DNA from: Pseudaeromonas sp963677375
GTDB taxonomy: Bacteria > Pseudomonadota > Gammaproteobacteria > Enterobacterales > Aeromonadaceae
DNA length: 64,000 bases
Reading direction: 5' to 3'
Assembly: GCA_963677375.2 (NCBI GenBank)
Contig: OY782042.2
Coordinates: forward strand, 79,891-143,890
Below, piece by piece: positions 17,988 through 27,530 of this stretch. The translations under genes were made by a program, and so were the position numbers. The notes under the pieces are model-generated. The model did not search any database. It saw nothing but the letters and a program-made list of their open reading frames with translations, and was not told the origin of the DNA. Each line of letters starts with the position of its first letter. Position 1 is the first letter of the stretch.

Positions 17988-18728
17988 ATGCGTAACCTGT
18001 CTTGTGCTGTGGCGATGTTGGGCGTTTTGCTTGCTGGGTGTGCAACCGAAGCCGAACGAATTACCAAAGATCAGCTGGCCGTTGAACAACTGCGCGATGA
18101 AGCCGCAGCCAAGGAGCGGGCAGAGCGGACGGAGAAAATGGAGGACTACTTAGATAAGGTGGTACCGGAATGGTTTCTGACTCCGCCGAAGATGGACGCC
18201 ACCGGCATTTATGGTGCAGGTACCGCGGCATCCAAGGACCTCGGGTTTGCCATCCGCAAGGCGAAGCTACAAGCGATTTATGATGCATCCAAAGTTATGA
18301 AGCAGGAGATGTCAGGGCAAGAGCGATCTTTGCAGCGAGACCAAGGCAGCGAAGGGGATGTTGCTCAACGCACCGAGCTGCTGATTGATGCGCTGGTCGC
18401 TGAGGTTCCGGTATCAGGCTACGACATCGTGAAAAACAACGTGGTGGCGACGGACGGTCAGTACCATGTTTTTGTACTGGCAAAGCTGCCGTTTGATGAG
18501 TTCAACCAGGTGCTCCGGAACAGCAAGGACGGCCTCAAGGGGGAGTTTGATGACGCCTTCAATCAGCTTGAGCGCCGCATTAAGGACAAAAAGGCCAATG
18601 AAGCCTCCATTCAAATCCAGCAACCGGTCACCGCTCCGGCAGGACTCCAAGCGACCAGTCAGGCGCCTGTCAATGCACAAGCAAATGCCGAAGCTGCGCT
18701 CATGAAGCTGCTGCAAACTCAGCAATAA
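17988..18728 (+). CDS. LPP20-like lipoprotein
   Basis: A 246-residue lipoprotein with signal peptide and lipobox LLAGC near residue 19. A charged helical segment is followed by PPKMDATGIYGAGTAASKD and an alanine-rich helix, the pattern of the LPP20 family. The C-terminal 60 residues are Q/A-rich. It has its own dyad-bearing promoter and is followed by a terminator, so it forms a one-gene unit within the transfer region. Its role is unknown. Confidence 0.65.
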   Translation: MRNLSCAVAMLGVLLAGCATEAERITKDQLAVEQLRDEAAAKERAERTEKMEDYLDKVVPEWFLTPPKMDATGIYGAGTAASKDLGFAIRKAKLQAIYDASKVMKQEMSGQERSLQRDQGSEGDVAQRTELLIDALVAEVPVSGYDIVKNNVVATDGQYHVFVLAKLPFDEFNQVLRNSKDGLKGEFDDAFNQLERRIKDKKANEASIQIQQPVTAPAGLQATSQAPVNAQANAEAALMKLLQTQQ

Positions 18729-18749
18729 ACACCAAAATCTGTACCCCAT

Positions 18750-18774
18750 CCCGCCATCTCGGCGGGTTTTTTTT
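18750..18774 (+). terminator. Rho-independent terminator
   Basis: CCCGCC-ATCTC-GGCGGG stem followed by eight T residues, just before the YdjM-like gene. Confidence 0.88.
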
Positions 18775-18784
18775 GAGGTATAAA

Positions 18785-19297
18785 ATGAAAGGCGTTACCC
18801 ATCAGTTGTTCGCAACATCCTGCGTCGGCCTGGCGCTTTCCTCTGGGCTTTACGAGCAGTCATTGCTGTTCGCGTTTCCTGTGGCAGCCGCTGGGGCGCT
18901 GCTTCCGGACATGGATGACCCTCGCTCCAAACTTGGCCGCAAGTTGGGACCCATCTCCGAGTTGATCAATCAGTTCGCAGGCCATCGGCACTTCTTTCAC
19001 TCTCTGCCATTTCTGGCCGCTGTCGCTTGGCTCGCTTGGATGATCAACCAGCAGTTACCCATCGTGCCGGAGAACCTTTGGTTGTCCTTCGTTATTGGTG
19101 TTGGCTCTCACTTGCTTGGGGATATGTTTTTTGGTCGGACTGGAGTCCGTCTTTTTTGGCCAATGACAACCCGGATCCGGTTATTGCCCGAGTGTTGGAG
19201 TGTAGGAGGGTTCCATGAGATCGTGTTCAACCTTTGCTGCCTGGCCGCAACAGCCCTGTTTTCCGGGGTGATTGGCTCATCTTTTAGTTTTTCTTGA
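18785..19297 (+). CDS. YdjM-like membrane protein (DUF457, metal-dependent hydrolase family)
   Basis: A 170-residue membrane protein. Conserved metal-ligand-type motifs are visible: THQ near the start, LLPDMDDPRS, GHRHFFHS and GVGSHLLGDMFF, then GVRLFWP. These define the YdjM/DUF457 family of predicted membrane-bound hydrolases. The ATG at 18785 has TGAGGT upstream. Such genes turn up in R27- and SXT-type elements; the substrate is unknown. Confidence 0.8.
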   Translation: MKGVTHQLFATSCVGLALSSGLYEQSLLFAFPVAAAGALLPDMDDPRSKLGRKLGPISELINQFAGHRHFFHSLPFLAAVAWLAWMINQQLPIVPENLWLSFVIGVGSHLLGDMFFGRTGVRLFWPMTTRIRLLPECWSVGGFHEIVFNLCCLAATALFSGVIGSSFSFS

Positions 19298-19370
19298 CAA
19301 TCCAATCACATTCGATACGGAACTGGCGTAAGCCTTTGTGGTCGTGTAACATGCAAATGCGGGGTAATCT

Positions 19371-19383
19371 ATCCCATACGGAT
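19371..19383 (+). promoter_or_regulatory. Transfer dyad site before the large PKD/Ig gene
   Basis: Perfect ATCC-CATAC-GGAT followed immediately by TATATATATC, a likely -10. The gene start lies 65 bases downstream. Confidence 0.62.
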
Positions 19384-19448
19384 TATATATATCAAAAAAG
19401 GTTCAGTGTCGCAGTCTGACATCGAGAGCGCACCTATCGGAGGGGAAC

Positions 19449-22400
19449 GTGGAGCATAAAACAACGAAAGTTGCGGGGATCGTGATAGCGGTTTTGTCTG
19501 CTCAAGCGGCGGCGTCATCCATGACTGTGACTGGCGTACTGGAGACTAAAATCCCAACGCTGACAGCTACGCCCCAAGGAACCCTCTATGAGGGTGTAAA
19601 AAACTCTGTCGTGACACTCACGCCCGAAGAGTCGCTTTGCAAGATCCTATTTTCATCCTCAGCCTCGGCGCCAGCTGGCAGCCTTGGTTGTTACGCCGCC
19701 ATATCCTCCATCCCCGCAGGGATGGCCTTGGATGCCAGTGCCGGCACCCTATCTGGATTCACCACAGCCAAAGGCAATCTGACGGTTCCCTATGTGCTGA
19801 CCTATTTATCCGGCAGCGCAAAAACACCGGTTCAGGTCGGCAGCGGCAATCTAACGTTCCGAGTTGAACCCGTTACTGCACCCAAAATTACATCCATGCA
19901 ATCGAAGTTCGATGAGGGCTGGTCTGCCGGCTACTCAGCTGATATTCACAAGAGGCAGACAGCGGGGGCGCTACGGGTGATTGGCGAGGCACGCCCATTC
20001 ACTCAAATCGTTGAGATCGAGAATTTTGGCACCTGCACGATCCCGGAAGGGGCGACGCAGTGCGACATCACAACAACTCAAATGTTGGCCCTCGAAGGCT
20101 CTGCTGTGACCGGCAACAGCACTTTCCCAGTCTCAGCTAACTCAAGTAATAGCTACTTTGCCAACTTCGTGACCTCGTTCCTAATGCGCTGGGACTTCCG
20201 TCCGCCAGTTGTCAGCAATGTAGAGGAGGGCAACAGCGAATCCCCACTCGACACCATCGGCACCAAGGCGGGTGCTCAAGCTATTCCTTACGGGCATCTC
20301 GCGGCCTTGGTGACATCTCCTCACTACGCCATCACGACCAGCAACTGGTGGAAACCCAGCAAGACCGAGATGACCCTGAAACTAGATCCAGAGTCTTCCC
20401 GCACGCCAGATCTGGTTTACAACGATGTGACCCTGTTAAGCCTGCGCGATTACACCAACAGTAAGGGCTCTATCTCGGTTGATCCAAACAGCGCATACAC
20501 ACAAACCGGCGCTGACGAGTTCCTTTTCGATTTTGACTTGAGCGATGTGCAGGACGGCGACTTCCTGGCAACTATAACGGCGGTCGATCAGTACGGGAAT
20601 AGCAGCACCACAAGCAACCGGAAGGTAACACTGAATCGGCATTCACCGAAGGTTGGCTTCTTTAGTAAGAAGCTCGATGCCGTATCTGAAAATTCGACCG
20701 TGTTCTTCTTCAAGGACATGGTGATCGGCGCATGGAATGGCTATTCCAACGGGCTGGGGAGTGTAACCGCTTCTCTGAACGGCATGGATGTGCCACTGAC
20801 CCAGACCGGAACTGCGGGCGTCTACACCATTACCGCTCAGCCAGACACCTCGGCGTTAGTCGCAGGCCAGGCCTATCCGTTTGTCATCAAGGCAACTGAT
20901 TCTCTTGGTCGCACCACGACAAAGACTATCAGTATCACCTGGGCTGACGCTGATTTAGCAATGACCAGCTCACCTGCAAATCCGGTGCAGTTCACACAGC
21001 AAACGAAAGTCACGATCAAGCAGTCAGGCGCTTATCGCTGCCCACTGTCATACAGCGCAGCCGAAGCGGCAGACCGAGCCAAACTTGAGAACAAAATCGT
21101 CTGTCATGCAGAGTGGACAAAGCTGCCAGCTGATATGGCTTTCAGTGTCGATTTGACCGGTAACGCTTCGATTATCGGTTACATCAATGAGGATATTGCT
21201 GAATTTCGTTACACCCTGTATGCGCACAGTCCAGATGGTGATTCCGTTAAGGTTCGTGAAGGCGGCATGGACGTAATCCCTAAACTGGCCGTTGCTCCGA
21301 CCATCAAGTTTGGCGGGAAGCGGATGCAGGGCGACCACGGGTTGATGCTAGACACCAGGGGCGGTTCTGCCGGCTATGCTACCGTGACATCATCTCCCGG
21401 TGAGCTGATTGTTTCCATGGTAAGCGACGGACTGATAAACAAGAGCACGACAGTGCGCCAGCGCGCATCGTCAGGGTCCGATGTTGGTCGCAACACAACC
21501 TACATCAAGGTGCCAGCAGGCGACATCTGGACGGTTCGTCCAATCACTGTCGGCGCCAAGTATGCACGATCCAGCAAGTTCCTGACGCAAGAGATCGTGA
21601 ATGTCTATATGGTTCCCACCAAAAACCTGCGCATGAACATGGAGCGAATTGGGAAGGAGCTGGCTGATACGACCACAGCCAAGGTCAAGGTGACGGTTGG
21701 GGTGCCTAACTCCGATGGCAACCTGACCTATGACAGCGCCGCGCATGGCGAATGGATGGTACACCTCATCCAGGAAGTCTCCACCAAGGGCGAGGCAGGC
21801 AAGATAACAAAGAGCACCAAGCGCCTTACCCAGGATGTAAAAACAGATTCCTCTGGAACCGCCTATCTCGAGTTCGACCCTACGGTTGTCGAAGGAGACA
21901 GTGTGGCCTATCAGGCTATTGCCTCCGTTATAAGCCCAATCCCCGATTTCGTCCTGCAACTCAAGTCTCGGCAGGCAAGGGTTGTGATGATTAAGGGTGA
22001 AGCGATTGATGGAACCTTGTCCAACGAAACTGTAGTTGATCGTGTTCCACTCAAGGCCTCGTTGACGGTGAAGCCCGCCAGTAAGGATGACGGTGACGCA
22101 TTGGGCGAAATCGTCTGGCAAATGCGGTCGGGTGATAGCGGTCAATGGCAAAATATTGAAGGTGCCTTGAGTCGCAAGACCTATAACTTCGAATCCAAAA
22201 CTGTCGGTAAATGGCAGGTGCGGGCCATGCTGACCAACCGTTTGACGGGCATCACCAAGCCTACCAGTACCGCAACGCTGGTGGCTTACGACCGCCCATC
22301 CATCGAGATCAAGCAAGATCGCGTGGTAGTTCAAGGACAAGAGATCCCCGTCCATTTGCAATACGAAGACGGGACATTAATTGGCGCCAATGACCTAAAC

Positions 22401-23642
22401 ATTCAGTGGTCAGTTGACGGGATTACATGGGCCGATGGCGATGTGAGCGCAAAGATCCTTCCGGATTCCAAGGCGATGAAAATCTACGCTCGAGCTCAAT
22501 TTGCTGATACGCAGAATGAGGCCGACACTGAGAGCTGGGTGTCAGACAAGATCAGCGCTCGCGTGATCCGCCCAGAAAAAATTACGGTGAAGGTGTCTGG
22601 ACCATCGAAAGCGGAGACTGGCAAGCCGTTTACTATTTCAGGTCGTCATGATGATGATTACTCATCAGTCCAGGATGCGGCCTATATCGAAGAGTGGACG
22701 TTACCGGACGGAACCACGCAACGCGGATCATCAGTTACTTGGTCGAGCTTAGAAGAAAACGCCGACCTGAAATTCACATATAGCGTCTGGCTGGATGGGT
22801 TTGAGGAGCAAACCAAAAACACCATGACACACACAGTCAAGACCTGGGGATACAAGTTCCCCGAAGTAACAGGCGGGACGAAGCAGGGCTTCAAGTTGGC
22901 TCCTACCGAAATCCAGGTCTACAGCACCACGAAATATCCTGTGTTCGATGGTGTTACTTACGAGCTGGTCTTTGATGCCGACCCAGGCATTGAAATCATC
23001 AGTGTGGATAAGACCAAGATGGTCGGCAAGATCACTAAGGCCGGTACCTACAACGTTCGGATGACCGTCAAGGATAACCGTGGCAATAACGAGACGAAAG
23101 AGTTCATCTTTGCCGCCGACGAGGCATTGCCGATGGTGCTCAATGTCGAGCAAAAGCCAAGCAACAAGTTCTTGCGAGCCCCGCTGGATGTGTTGTTCAA
23201 GGTCGGGGTGCGACTTGACCACGACAAGGACAACGTCAAGAGCTACGAATGGACAGTAGATGGCACAAAGTTGACCGATGGGGTAAGTCGTGAGGTGGTC
23301 TCCAATCTGGCCGCCGGCGACCATGCAGTGCAGCTGGATGTGACCAGCGAATTTGGTCAACGTGGGACCTACGAGACAACTGTGCATGTCATACCTAACA
23401 CGAAGCCGGTTTGTACCCCCGGGATTGATCAAACGGTCTCCACTTGGCGCGTGCGGGCGAATTGCCTCGACTCCGATGGGCGCATTCTGGCCTACCGGTG
23501 GGAAGTAGCCGGTTCTCCGGTGAGTGCATCATCCCCAACCATTTCGTTCAGTAAGTCCACCTATGAATCGCCGGTTGTGGTTAATGGTGTAGCTGTTGAC
23601 GACTCAGGGGACGAAACGCCTTTTAGCGTAACACTCCAATAA
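19449..23642 (+). CDS. Large secreted Ig/PKD-domain protein (1397 residues)
   Basis: A very large secreted beta-sandwich protein. It starts at GTG after the strong ribosome site GGAGGGG and has a signal peptide cut near AQAAASS. Several Ig-like modules follow, with PKD-like modules in the last 400 residues (FTISGRHDDDYSSVQDA, YEWTVDGTKLTDG, CLDSDGRILAYRWEVAG). It has cysteine pairs but no cell-wall anchor. It resembles the giant Ig-like proteins of IncHI plasmids (R27 RSP), reported to associate with the cell surface and aid conjugation. That role here is inferred from size, domains and position. Confidence 0.75.
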   Translation: MEHKTTKVAGIVIAVLSAQAAASSMTVTGVLETKIPTLTATPQGTLYEGVKNSVVTLTPEESLCKILFSSSASAPAGSLGCYAAISSIPAGMALDASAGTLSGFTTAKGNLTVPYVLTYLSGSAKTPVQVGSGNLTFRVEPVTAPKITSMQSKFDEGWSAGYSADIHKRQTAGALRVIGEARPFTQIVEIENFGTCTIPEGATQCDITTTQMLALEGSAVTGNSTFPVSANSSNSYFANFVTSFLMRWDFRPPVVSNVEEGNSESPLDTIGTKAGAQAIPYGHLAALVTSPHYAITTSNWWKPSKTEMTLKLDPESSRTPDLVYNDVTLLSLRDYTNSKGSISVDPNSAYTQTGADEFLFDFDLSDVQDGDFLATITAVDQYGNSSTTSNRKVTLNRHSPKVGFFSKKLDAVSENSTVFFFKDMVIGAWNGYSNGLGSVTASLNGMDVPLTQTGTAGVYTITAQPDTSALVAGQAYPFVIKATDSLGRTTTKTISITWADADLAMTSSPANPVQFTQQTKVTIKQSGAYRCPLSYSAAEAADRAKLENKIVCHAEWTKLPADMAFSVDLTGNASIIGYINEDIAEFRYTLYAHSPDGDSVKVREGGMDVIPKLAVAPTIKFGGKRMQGDHGLMLDTRGGSAGYATVTSSPGELIVSMVSDGLINKSTTVRQRASSGSDVGRNTTYIKVPAGDIWTVRPITVGAKYARSSKFLTQEIVNVYMVPTKNLRMNMERIGKELADTTTAKVKVTVGVPNSDGNLTYDSAAHGEWMVHLIQEVSTKGEAGKITKSTKRLTQDVKTDSSGTAYLEFDPTVVEGDSVAYQAIASVISPIPDFVLQLKSRQARVVMIKGEAIDGTLSNETVVDRVPLKASLTVKPASKDDGDALGEIVWQMRSGDSGQWQNIEGALSRKTYNFESKTVGKWQVRAMLTNRLTGITKPTSTATLVAYDRPSIEIKQDRVVVQGQEIPVHLQYEDGTLIGANDLNIQWSVDGITWADGDVSAKILPDSKAMKIYARAQFADTQNEADTESWVSDKISARVIRPEKITVKVSGPSKAETGKPFTISGRHDDDYSSVQDAAYIEEWTLPDGTTQRGSSVTWSSLEENADLKFTYSVWLDGFEEQTKNTMTHTVKTWGYKFPEVTGGTKQGFKLAPTEIQVYSTTKYPVFDGVTYELVFDADPGIEIISVDKTKMVGKITKAGTYNVRMTVKDNRGNNETKEFIFAADEALPMVLNVEQKPSNKFLRAPLDVLFKVGVRLDHDKDNVKSYEWTVDGTKLTDGVSREVVSNLAAGDHAVQLDVTSEFGQRGTYETTVHVIPNTKPVCTPGIDQTVSTWRVRANCLDSDGRILAYRWEVAGSPVSASSPTISFSKSTYESPVVVNGVAVDDSGDETPFSVTLQ

Positions 23643-23647
23643 ACCAG

Positions 23648-23675
23648 AAGGGGCGCTAAGCCCCTTCGTTCTTTT
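23648..23675 (+). terminator. Probable terminator after the PKD/Ig gene
   Basis: AAGGGGC-GCTAA-GCCCCTT stem with a short, interrupted T-rich tail (CGTTCTTTT). Confidence 0.6.
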
Positions 23676-23705
23676 GGCTGATTGTCGGCTTTCGCTGGGG
23701 GGGCA

Positions 23706-24281
23706 ATGTTCAAGTCAGTTATGCGCTTCTTGCTGGGTGTGGGTGTTCAGTCGGAAGGCGAGCCTTTGCCTGCGCCATCCCGCAAACGAGATCTAAATAT
23801 TCCCGGCGCCACCGAAGGGCTATGGACAGATCTACCCACCCCTCATGTGGTGCTTTTTTTGGATTTTGATGGGGTTCTGCACCGGTGCGCGAATGACTCA
23901 TTGGAGCATGTGCCATTGCTAGAACAAGTCTTGGAGGAGTGCCCTCATCTCTACCTGGTAGTTTCCAGCGACTGGCGCCGGACATGCAGCATTGCCTACC
24001 TACAGTCGGTTTTTAGCCCAGCGTATCGCCGTAGAGTGATCGGCGCAACCGCGGTTTTGGGGTCATCGATTTCAGGCCACATTCGCCAGGATGAGTGCGA
24101 GTTGTTTGCGGCGGAGCATAATATTCAGGCGTTCATGTGCGTAGACGACGAAGCGCGGTTGTTTTCAATCAACTGGCCCAAGCTGATCAAGACAGACTAT
24201 TACACCGGATTGACGGATGGAGAGGCATTCGCCATTTCTCGCAGGTATGCCGTTTTAATCAACCGTCGCACACTCCCATAG
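23706..24281 (+). CDS. HAD-superfamily domain protein
   Basis: A 191-residue protein with HAD motif I FLDFDGVLHR (near residue 55), motif II LVVSSDWR, and a late VDDEARL acidic motif. This matches HAD domains found in RNA-repair-type proteins (HAD_SAK-like). The first 45 residues are an extra segment. The ATG at 23706 follows a G-rich ribosome site. Its substrate and link to transfer are unknown. Confidence 0.7.
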   Translation: MFKSVMRFLLGVGVQSEGEPLPAPSRKRDLNIPGATEGLWTDLPTPHVVLFLDFDGVLHRCANDSLEHVPLLEQVLEECPHLYLVVSSDWRRTCSIAYLQSVFSPAYRRRVIGATAVLGSSISGHIRQDECELFAAEHNIQAFMCVDDEARLFSINWPKLIKTDYYTGLTDGEAFAISRRYAVLINRRTLP

Positions 24282-24337
24282 AGGTAAGGCGTAGCTTTTT
24301 GTGGCTCAATGCTGATTGCTCATATATGATTGCTTTT

Positions 24338-24350
24338 ATCTGTATGGGAT
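24338..24350 (+). promoter_or_regulatory. Transfer dyad site before the signal peptidase gene
   Basis: ATCT-GTATG-GGAT followed by ATAATAG; TATAAT overlaps the end of the dyad, a near-consensus -10. The gene starts 19 bases downstream. Confidence 0.58.
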
Positions 24351-24368
24351 ATAATAGATTGAAACTCG

Positions 24369-24890
24369 ATGAAGTTAGTCACTGTTTCAGCCGTCACTCG
24401 CGAAAACATCAAGATCTTCACCTTGCTGCTGATTTCAGGCGCCGTGGGGTTGGGTCTGTTTATGCGCTGCTTTACCTTGGGCTTACCTTCCGCTCAGTTC
24501 TCAGGTTGTCTCTCCTATGATGTGTTCCTGGTCTCGAAGATTGACTCCACGGTTAAGCGGGGAGGTATTTACGCAGTCACCTTGGACCGACCTCTGCTTG
24601 GGAAGATTTCGGCGGGCGCCAAGCTCATCAAGATAGTCGCCGCAGTCGGTGGAGATACCGTGCGTATCGAGAGCGACGGAGTGTGGGTGAACGAGACGAC
24701 CTTCTATCCAGTGCCACTAGATGTCGTAGTAAGACATAGACACCTAAACCCTGCACAAGTGAAAAAGACCTTCACGGTTCCTCTCGGGGAGCTGTTCTTA
24801 TTAGGCAACACTCCCATCTCTTATGACTCTCGATTCTGGGGCACCATCAATGAAAAAAACGTTATTGGCCGGGCTTTTGTGCTGTTTTAG
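24369..24890 (+). CDS. TraF/LepB-like S26 signal peptidase
   Basis: A 173-residue protein with one N-terminal transmembrane helix. The lysine motif LIKIVAAVGGD (K88) and the late SYDSRFWG box are typical of S26 peptidases such as RP4 TraF and R27 TrhF, which mature pilin. Where a catalytic serine is expected before YDVF the sequence reads GCLSYDVF, so cysteine 47 occupies the usual nucleophile place and serine 49 the place of the proline. It overlaps the next gene by 41 bp. Confidence 0.75.
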   Translation: MKLVTVSAVTRENIKIFTLLLISGAVGLGLFMRCFTLGLPSAQFSGCLSYDVFLVSKIDSTVKRGGIYAVTLDRPLLGKISAGAKLIKIVAAVGGDTVRIESDGVWVNETTFYPVPLDVVVRHRHLNPAQVKKTFTVPLGELFLLGNTPISYDSRFWGTINEKNVIGRAFVLF

Positions 24891-26265
24891 TGCGACATCC
24901 ATCTCCGACGAGATCAGCCTTCAATCGCTCCAGGCTCAAGCCATTGAGGACGCCAAGCAAAAAGCTGAGGAGCTCCAGGCGGGCTCGCAGGCACCGGATT
25001 CCGGATCCAGTGTGGATGCCGCGGTAGCCGAGATTGCCCGCCGCTCACAGGGCATCATTGCCTCTGCCGCTACGCCGGCAGCCCCCATCTCCGTGGATGC
25101 GAGTCAGGCTTCGGCGAGCGAAAACCGCAGCCAGTTTCAGGCCATTAAAGATCAGTCGCTCAAACTGGCAGAGCAGCAACAGTCACTCTCGCAGATGGTA
25201 GCGGATGCTTCCAGAGCTCAAGCTGCAAGCAACGAGACAGCCAAAAGCATCGGTACCATCTATAAGGATGTGAATGCCAAGGCGCTCAAAAACATCATGG
25301 GCGGTCAGCAGTCAGGCGCCGGAGGCGTGGATGTGGTGCGTGAAACCGGGCTCCTTTTCTTGTCAATGTCCATGCCGGACAATGATGTGTCTGCCGCGCT
25401 CGAGATGGCGTCTTCTCATGGGGTCCGCGTTGCTTTTGTCGGGCTGCCCAAAGGGGCTCACAACATACCCGAAGCAATGCGCTTCATGAAGAAGTTGGCG
25501 GCCAAAGCTAAGATCGAGCTCGCCAATGAGCCAGACGTTGGTATCGACCCCAATGCATTTACGAAGTACGGGGTAAGGGTTGTTCCAACCCTGGTGCGTG
25601 AGACTGGGGACGGCCATTTCCATCGGCTCGAGGGATCCATCAACTGGAGCTACTTTGACGACACCATTAAGCATCTGCCACAAGGGCAGTGGCTCAACCT
25701 GCAAGCCGGTCAGGTATGGAAAATCGAAGAGACAAACCTGATCGAAGAGATGAAGCGCCGCATGGCCGCAATCGACTGGGAAGCAAAAAAGAAAGGAGCT
25801 ATCGAACGGTTTTGGTTGAATCAGAAAATGCACCACCTCCCAGCGGCAATCAAAACAGAGCGATGGATGATTGACCCTACCGTTAGGGTCACCAAAGACA
25901 TGCAGGATAGAAGCGGCAAGTTGATTGCCCGCGCAGGAACGGTGCTAAACCCCTTGGCAAGCGCCCATGTGCCATTGCGGTTATTGGTCATCAATCCGGC
26001 GTCTGAACGGGAGCTCCAGTGGGCTGTGCAGTACCAGCTATCCAATCCGTTCGGCGGCCAGACAATGGTTCTCGGCACAGACTTTACAGACAAAGGCTGG
26101 GATGTCATGCAAAAAGCCAGCAATACACTCCAGGCCCGCATCCGACTCGCCCCCCCGGAGCTGATTAATCGTTTCCGTCTTACTGCGACACCGGCCGTTA
26201 TCGAAACCGTCGGCAAAGCGTTTGGGGTTCAACAGCTGGCACTAGACAAGGAGAAAACGCAATGA
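24850..26265 (+). CDS. TrbC-TraW fusion pilus assembly protein
   Basis: A 471-residue secreted protein. After a signal peptide and an alanine/glutamine-rich coiled region (residues 25-150), it has a TrbC-type domain (LLFLSMSMPDNDVSAAL, then YGVRVVPTLV) and a TraW-type domain (FWLNQKMHHLPAA, NPLASAHVPLRLLVINP). This fusion is the usual form in SXT, IncC and R27 (TrhW). It acts in the periplasm during pilus assembly. The start lies inside the peptidase gene and the stop overlaps the next ATG. Confidence 0.85.
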   Translation: MKKTLLAGLLCCFSATSISDEISLQSLQAQAIEDAKQKAEELQAGSQAPDSGSSVDAAVAEIARRSQGIIASAATPAAPISVDASQASASENRSQFQAIKDQSLKLAEQQQSLSQMVADASRAQAASNETAKSIGTIYKDVNAKALKNIMGGQQSGAGGVDVVRETGLLFLSMSMPDNDVSAALEMASSHGVRVAFVGLPKGAHNIPEAMRFMKKLAAKAKIELANEPDVGIDPNAFTKYGVRVVPTLVRETGDGHFHRLEGSINWSYFDDTIKHLPQGQWLNLQAGQVWKIEETNLIEEMKRRMAAIDWEAKKKGAIERFWLNQKMHHLPAAIKTERWMIDPTVRVTKDMQDRSGKLIARAGTVLNPLASAHVPLRLLVINPASERELQWAVQYQLSNPFGGQTMVLGTDFTDKGWDVMQKASNTLQARIRLAPPELINRFRLTATPAVIETVGKAFGVQQLALDKEKTQ

Positions 26266-26390
26266 AGGGGATCGTCTTTATCTGCGGTTTTGCCGCCGGT
26301 GTTGTCTTCTCTGTCGCTTACCCATCAGAAGCCGCAACCCTGGCTGCCTGGATCAAGAATAACAATTTCATGGTGGGGTTCTTGCGATGA
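26262..26390 (+). CDS. 42-residue membrane peptide between trbC-traW and traU
   Basis: A short frame with overlapping junctions on both sides (ATGA at 26262 and at 26387). It encodes one hydrophobic segment (IVFICGFAAGVVFSVAY) followed by a short polar end. The coupled junctions suggest it is translated. Function unknown. Confidence 0.6.
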   Translation: MKGIVFICGFAAGVVFSVAYPSEAATLAAWIKNNNFMVGFLR

Positions 26391-27520
26391 AAAAACTCTG
26401 GCTTGCTGCGATCTTGCTGTTCTCTAGCGTGGCTTCTTTTGCAGACACCGCGACCACATCCACTGATACGAGCTTGGATTGCCAGGACTCCCAGATCCTT
26501 GCCAACATGATCCAAAATATCTGCTGGTCGTGTGTGCTCCCGATGAGAATCATGGGGGTGGGGCCAAAACCCAAGGGGGCAGCCCAAAGCACAGGTGTTT
26601 GTATGTGTACCGATGGCAATGGCGTACCTGAGTTTGGCTGGCAGCTTGGCTATTTCCAACCGGCTCGCATCGAGGAGGTCGTCAAAACGCCATGGTGTAC
26701 GCCTTTCCTTGGCGGCACAAAACTTCAATCGGGCGGGTTTGAGTATGGGATCCCTGCGTCCCCGGTGAACAAGAAGGAGGTTGACCTTTCATTCATGGAT
26801 AGTCATTTCTTCTCGTTTCCGCTCTTTCAGCTGTTAGATCTTTTGATGATTCCAGATTGTGCCGGCGACGCACAAATGGACATTGACCTCCTGTCGATGT
26901 CGGAGATAGACCCTATGTGGTCTAACGATATTTTGGCGTTTGTTCTTAATCCAGAGAGCGTCGTATTTGCCAACCCGCTGGCCTATGCCTGGTGCGCTGC
27001 CGACTGCGGAGTGATCAGCTCCGGCTCTGAAACAGAAACCAACTATTTCTGTGCTGGCTGTGACGGCAATCTTTATCCATTTACCGGCAACGTCGTGGGC
27101 ATTACCGATCCGGTTCAGGTCTCCAGTCTCATCTTGCAGCGCCAGCTTGCCACTTTACATCGGAAAGGTATGGCGCAAAAAACCATGGGCGACGATGAGA
27201 TGTGCGGTTCTACCTATAGCATGTTCATTCCTCGATCACAGTATCGAGTATCCATGCTTTATCCGGTACCAGAGGCAAAGAGCACGAAGAACATCGCAGC
27301 GGTATCAGCGGCCGAGAGCACGAATCCGGCGGATGAGACAGCAGATGGGGGGACAGCCTCGTCTGCGCCGAGCAACTTCATCGTGAATGATGACTGCTGT
27401 CACAAGCTGGGCCAAACCGTATATGCCTGGTCAACGCTCAAAGGAGGGCGCTCCAGGCCCGGGAAGGACAATCATGTCTATTTAGTGTGGCGTTATGTCG
27501 ATTGCTGTGTGACTTACTGA
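26387..27520 (+). CDS. traU: TraU-like periplasmic transfer protein
   Basis: A 377-residue secreted cysteine-rich protein. A signal peptide is followed by NICWSCVLPMRIMGVG, GVCMCTDGNGVPEFGWQLGY and WCTPFLGG, all diagnostic for TraU. TraU is needed for efficient DNA transfer and is stabilised by disulfides, in line with the DsbC-like gene nearby. It begins at an ATG overlapping the previous stop and is followed by traN after 10 bp. Confidence 0.92.
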   Translation: MKKLWLAAILLFSSVASFADTATTSTDTSLDCQDSQILANMIQNICWSCVLPMRIMGVGPKPKGAAQSTGVCMCTDGNGVPEFGWQLGYFQPARIEEVVKTPWCTPFLGGTKLQSGGFEYGIPASPVNKKEVDLSFMDSHFFSFPLFQLLDLLMIPDCAGDAQMDIDLLSMSEIDPMWSNDILAFVLNPESVVFANPLAYAWCAADCGVISSGSETETNYFCAGCDGNLYPFTGNVVGITDPVQVSSLILQRQLATLHRKGMAQKTMGDDEMCGSTYSMFIPRSQYRVSMLYPVPEAKSTKNIAAVSAAESTNPADETADGGTASSAPSNFIVNDDCCHKLGQTVYAWSTLKGGRSRPGKDNHVYLVWRYVDCCVTY

Positions 27521-27530
27521 TAGGTGGACC

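Noticed and set aside
21471..22361. Minus-strand open frame of 296 codons inside the PKD/Ig gene
   Set aside because: A shadow of a secure large coding region; no ribosome site and no domain.
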